Below, piece after piece: positions 61,239 to 64,000 of a DNA stretch of 64,000 nt (position 1 is the stretch's first letter; each line of letters begins with the position of its first letter). A model generated the notes under the pieces. It worked only from the letters and a program-made list of their open reading frames with translations. It did no database searches and was not told the DNA's origin. The translations under genes and the position numbers were made by a program. The DNA comes from Monarcha castaneiventris obscurior (Eukaryota; Chordata; Aves; Passeriformes; Monarchidae), in contig JAMPIT010000484.1 in assembly GCA_026261815.1 (NCBI GenBank), positions 11,320,501 to 11,384,500 on the forward strand. Reading direction: 5' to 3'.

Positions 61239-64000
61239 AATCACAGTGTCAGGGAATGCTGCTGTCCAGAACATTCCTGCATGCTGATGTACATGAGCTG
61301 CTACTTCACAATTGCAGTGCTATCCTAACTCTTGTTCTAATTAATTCTGACACCCTTCTTGGTCGTTTCCCCCTCCCAATTTGACCATGTTTAGTTCTTT
61401 TTAATCTTTCTGTGTAGATCAATCCTTCCCAGTGCTATGAATAAATAAAAGCCTACTGTTCTCATCAACAAAATGGTCTTTTAACAGTTGCAAGAACAAC
61501 ATAGCAATCACTTGGGGAAAAAAACCAAAACAAAAGCAGCTAATATTTGATGCATTTAAAAATCTCTGCTCCAGCTATTTTCTACATTTTAGAAATAAAT
61601 CCTTCATTAAACAGAGAAAGCAGTGAGAAAATTAATGGAGAGAAGAAGCAGCAGTGGGTGTCTGAGAGGGACCTGCTAACCCATCAGAAATGCTCACCAC
61701 ACACAAAGCAGCAGCAGGGCTGCCAAAGCAAGCTGAACTTCAGTTAGAAACATCTAAGGAATGTGAATAAGCTGCTAGAGCTGCAACCTTTCCCTCTGCT
61801 TTGATCTGACATTAAACATAACTCAAGAGTGGGAAATTCAACAGCTTCAAAAAGGGTGAAAGGGTCAAAGGTCTTCATGTACGAGGACAGGTAGAGGGTT
61901 TATTCCTCCTGGAGAAAGCAGGAGGCTGGAAGTGAATCTGGGGACTAGGAACTGCCACCAGGTTAGGGCTGAGTATTTCACCCTCCTCATCTTCATGTAA
62001 GCCAGACACAATACCCGTAAGCAGCATGAGCAAGTCCGAGTGAAAAAGAGGGCTAATTTCAACTATGACTAAAAAGTGTAAGAGAAAAGTAAACACATTT
62101 TTGTGGTCCCTGTATCTTGGAAATGTGTTTCTGACTGCTATTAGTTGACATGTACTTTTGAAGGTGAAATTGTGGCTTTTCTGGGCTCTGGCCACGTAAT
62201 GCAACCATAGTGCATTAGATCTCAGCAAATGAGATGTTATAGGAAGAGAGACGAGGATGGCTGGAACATCATGTGCTTTACCAACTCAGAATGCTTGGTA
62301 TGAGAAAACAAAGCCACATTCTCTAGCCTTTATTCTTGTTTTCCTTGGCTCTCAGCTTTACAGATCCCTAAAATTACTGTGTTAAAACTAAAGGAGCTGC
62401 AATCTGCAGCTGACTGAAGAACTGCAATATTGCTCCACTTTGATGAATACCCCACAGGTATTCTTTCTAAGAGAGTTTTCCTGAATTGATTGCCTAATGT
62501 TTGTTTCTTTCTTCTGTCATCAGAATCTTGCCATAATAAAATAATAGTAATACAGAAATGAAGTTGAAAAGGTGAGATGTTGTTTCAAAATACCTAAACT
62601 TGTAGAAATAGCAAGGTCATCCCACCAGCCTTAATTCTGCCTTCATGAAGCTGCACACCAAGCAAACACAGAAATCATGGGGAACAGTTACCTGCCTGTT
62701 AAAAACACCTTCTAAGAGATCACAAGAAAAAAATGCTGTATTACACAGAAATTCCATTTGCCTCTTTTGCCGGGTTGATATAAACCAAAGCCATTTAATA
62801 ATATTAGATGTAAGGTAAGGTTAAGAGGTCTTCTGGAATTCAATTTCCACCATCACCACGGAACATTTCTAATACATATCTATGAGGTCCAGCAGTCTTG
62901 CGATTACAATGAAATACCCCAAAGAGTAAACGTTCAAATCTTGACACACTGAGAGAAGTGAGCCACAGATACCTTACATGGGGCAATACTAAAACACAAA
63001 TTGGGGTGCACAGTGTTTGTTACTCTGTGAAGCACCTTTTTGGTGAAGCCTTGCACAAGAGGAAACACTGATGCAGAGCAGCCTTTGGCAAGATTTAGAG
63101 CCAGTGTGTGAGCTCCTACAGAGTCAGCAATAAAAATGGAAATTATTTTTCCTTCTTTTGACTGAAGGATAGACACAACATAAATCAGTCAAGTCACGCA
63201 TACTACAGCCCTGGTAACTTCCCGAGTCATTTGGGAAATCACGCTTGCCACGCTGTGGAACTGCATTAATGATCTCACGGATAATGTGCCTGTACTGGGA
63301 ATTTTATCCATGAGAATACCAGAACCAGAACAAATATCCAGGTCAGGAAGTCTACACTGAGCTCATACGACTAAGAGCCACTGCATGAGGTGGGGAACAG
63401 ACAGCTATTATTGTGTTTACACAACTGAATAATTAATATTACCCAAAGATTTCCAAAGGAAGGGACACAAAGGGGAACACACTGCTCAAGTGATTTGGAA
63501 TAGATAAAATGGTGGAGGAAAGCTATAAACCTCCCAGTCTGACCAGAGCAGTTTTAGCAGTGGAGGTGTTTATGTCCTTCAGCTCTCACTGGCATTTAGC
63601 TCAGGCTGTAACTTGTATTTCATCAAAGTTTATCCTTGGTGCTTGCCTCTTTAAGTGCAAAGATTGTTATACAGAGCCTTAAAGATGTTAATTGTCTTTT
63701 TAAAGAACAGTGAATCAAGGCTCAGTTACATCAGCTCTTTGTGTAACACAACTGTGTTTCCATTGTTCTGCTTTCAGGTTCCTTTTCACCCTCCCATCTT
63801 TGCTGATCAGGAAAACGGAATTTACAGACAAAAGTGTAGGTCTGACAGGAGGAACAAAGTTGTTAACTGACCTGAGAAACCAGATTTGCACTAATTGCAC
63901 TGTTCAATCCAGCAACATTAGTGTATTAAAAAAAAAAACCCCAAACACCAAGAAATATATTTCTCTAGTGAAAAAGATATTCAAGGAAAAAGAGAGCAAA

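Larger units (their letters stand above)
41316..64000 (-). other. MGLL intron, at least 22.7 kb, running past the window end
   Basis: Begins upstream of the acceptor CCCCTGCAG. I searched both strands for the preceding MGLL exon (HG-A-GEH and LLVFAHDH-type motifs) and for other gene families and saw none, so it is read as a single large intron, consistent with the long 5' introns of mammalian MGLL. Contents: a CR1 tail with an A15 run near 41523-41610, an (AAC)n run near 51162-51174, a 13-nt minisatellite at 54505-54556, a 0.9-kb CR1 fragment near 56570-57460, a NotI-type GCGGCCGC spot at 58445-58452 and a short 12-nt repeat at 61209-61238. The rest looks like unique non-coding sequence. Confidence 0.7.

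Overview
This is a vertebrate nuclear genomic window, most likely from a bird. It has spliced exons with GT/AG boundaries, large sparse introns, few interspersed repeats, and two fragments of the sauropsid LINE CR1 (about 56570-57460, and a short 3' tail at about 41538-41610). Species cannot be fixed from the sequence alone.

Two genes are clearly present and lie tail to tail. On the plus strand, the last five coding exons of ABTB1 (ankyrin repeat and BTB/POZ domain protein 1) run from 4497 to the TGA at 15819-15821. The earlier exons (ankyrin repeats and first BTB domain) are not found and probably lie before base 1. On the minus strand, the last five coding exons of MGLL (monoglyceride lipase) run from 41315 down to the TAA at 28470-28472. 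The MGLL exons carrying the N-terminus and the HG oxyanion-hole motif are not found, so the sequence from 41316 to the window end is read as one MGLL intron of more than 22 kb. ABTB1 and MGLL are also convergent neighbours on human chromosome 3q21.

Layout: 1-4496 ABTB1 intron; 4497-15821 ABTB1 coding exons and introns; 15822 to about 16285 probable ABTB1 3'UTR; about 16290-24830 intergenic; about 24835-28469 probable long MGLL 3'UTR (minus strand); 28470-41315 MGLL coding exons and introns; 41316-64000 MGLL intron with CR1 debris and a 13-nt minisatellite.

The products are functionally unrelated: ABTB1 is a protein-interaction/ubiquitin-ligase-adaptor type protein, and MGLL is the serine hydrolase that degrades 2-arachidonoylglycerol. 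The most interesting observation is a decayed tandem duplication of one MGLL exon with its flanking intron (about 38255-38700 versus 39250-39690), apparently a fossil exon duplication whose copy has lost its splice donor. Others are the replacement of two cysteines reported as redox-sensitive in mammalian MGLL, and a weak splice donor on the penultimate MGLL exon. I see no operon, CRISPR, defence or other novel multi-gene system here.
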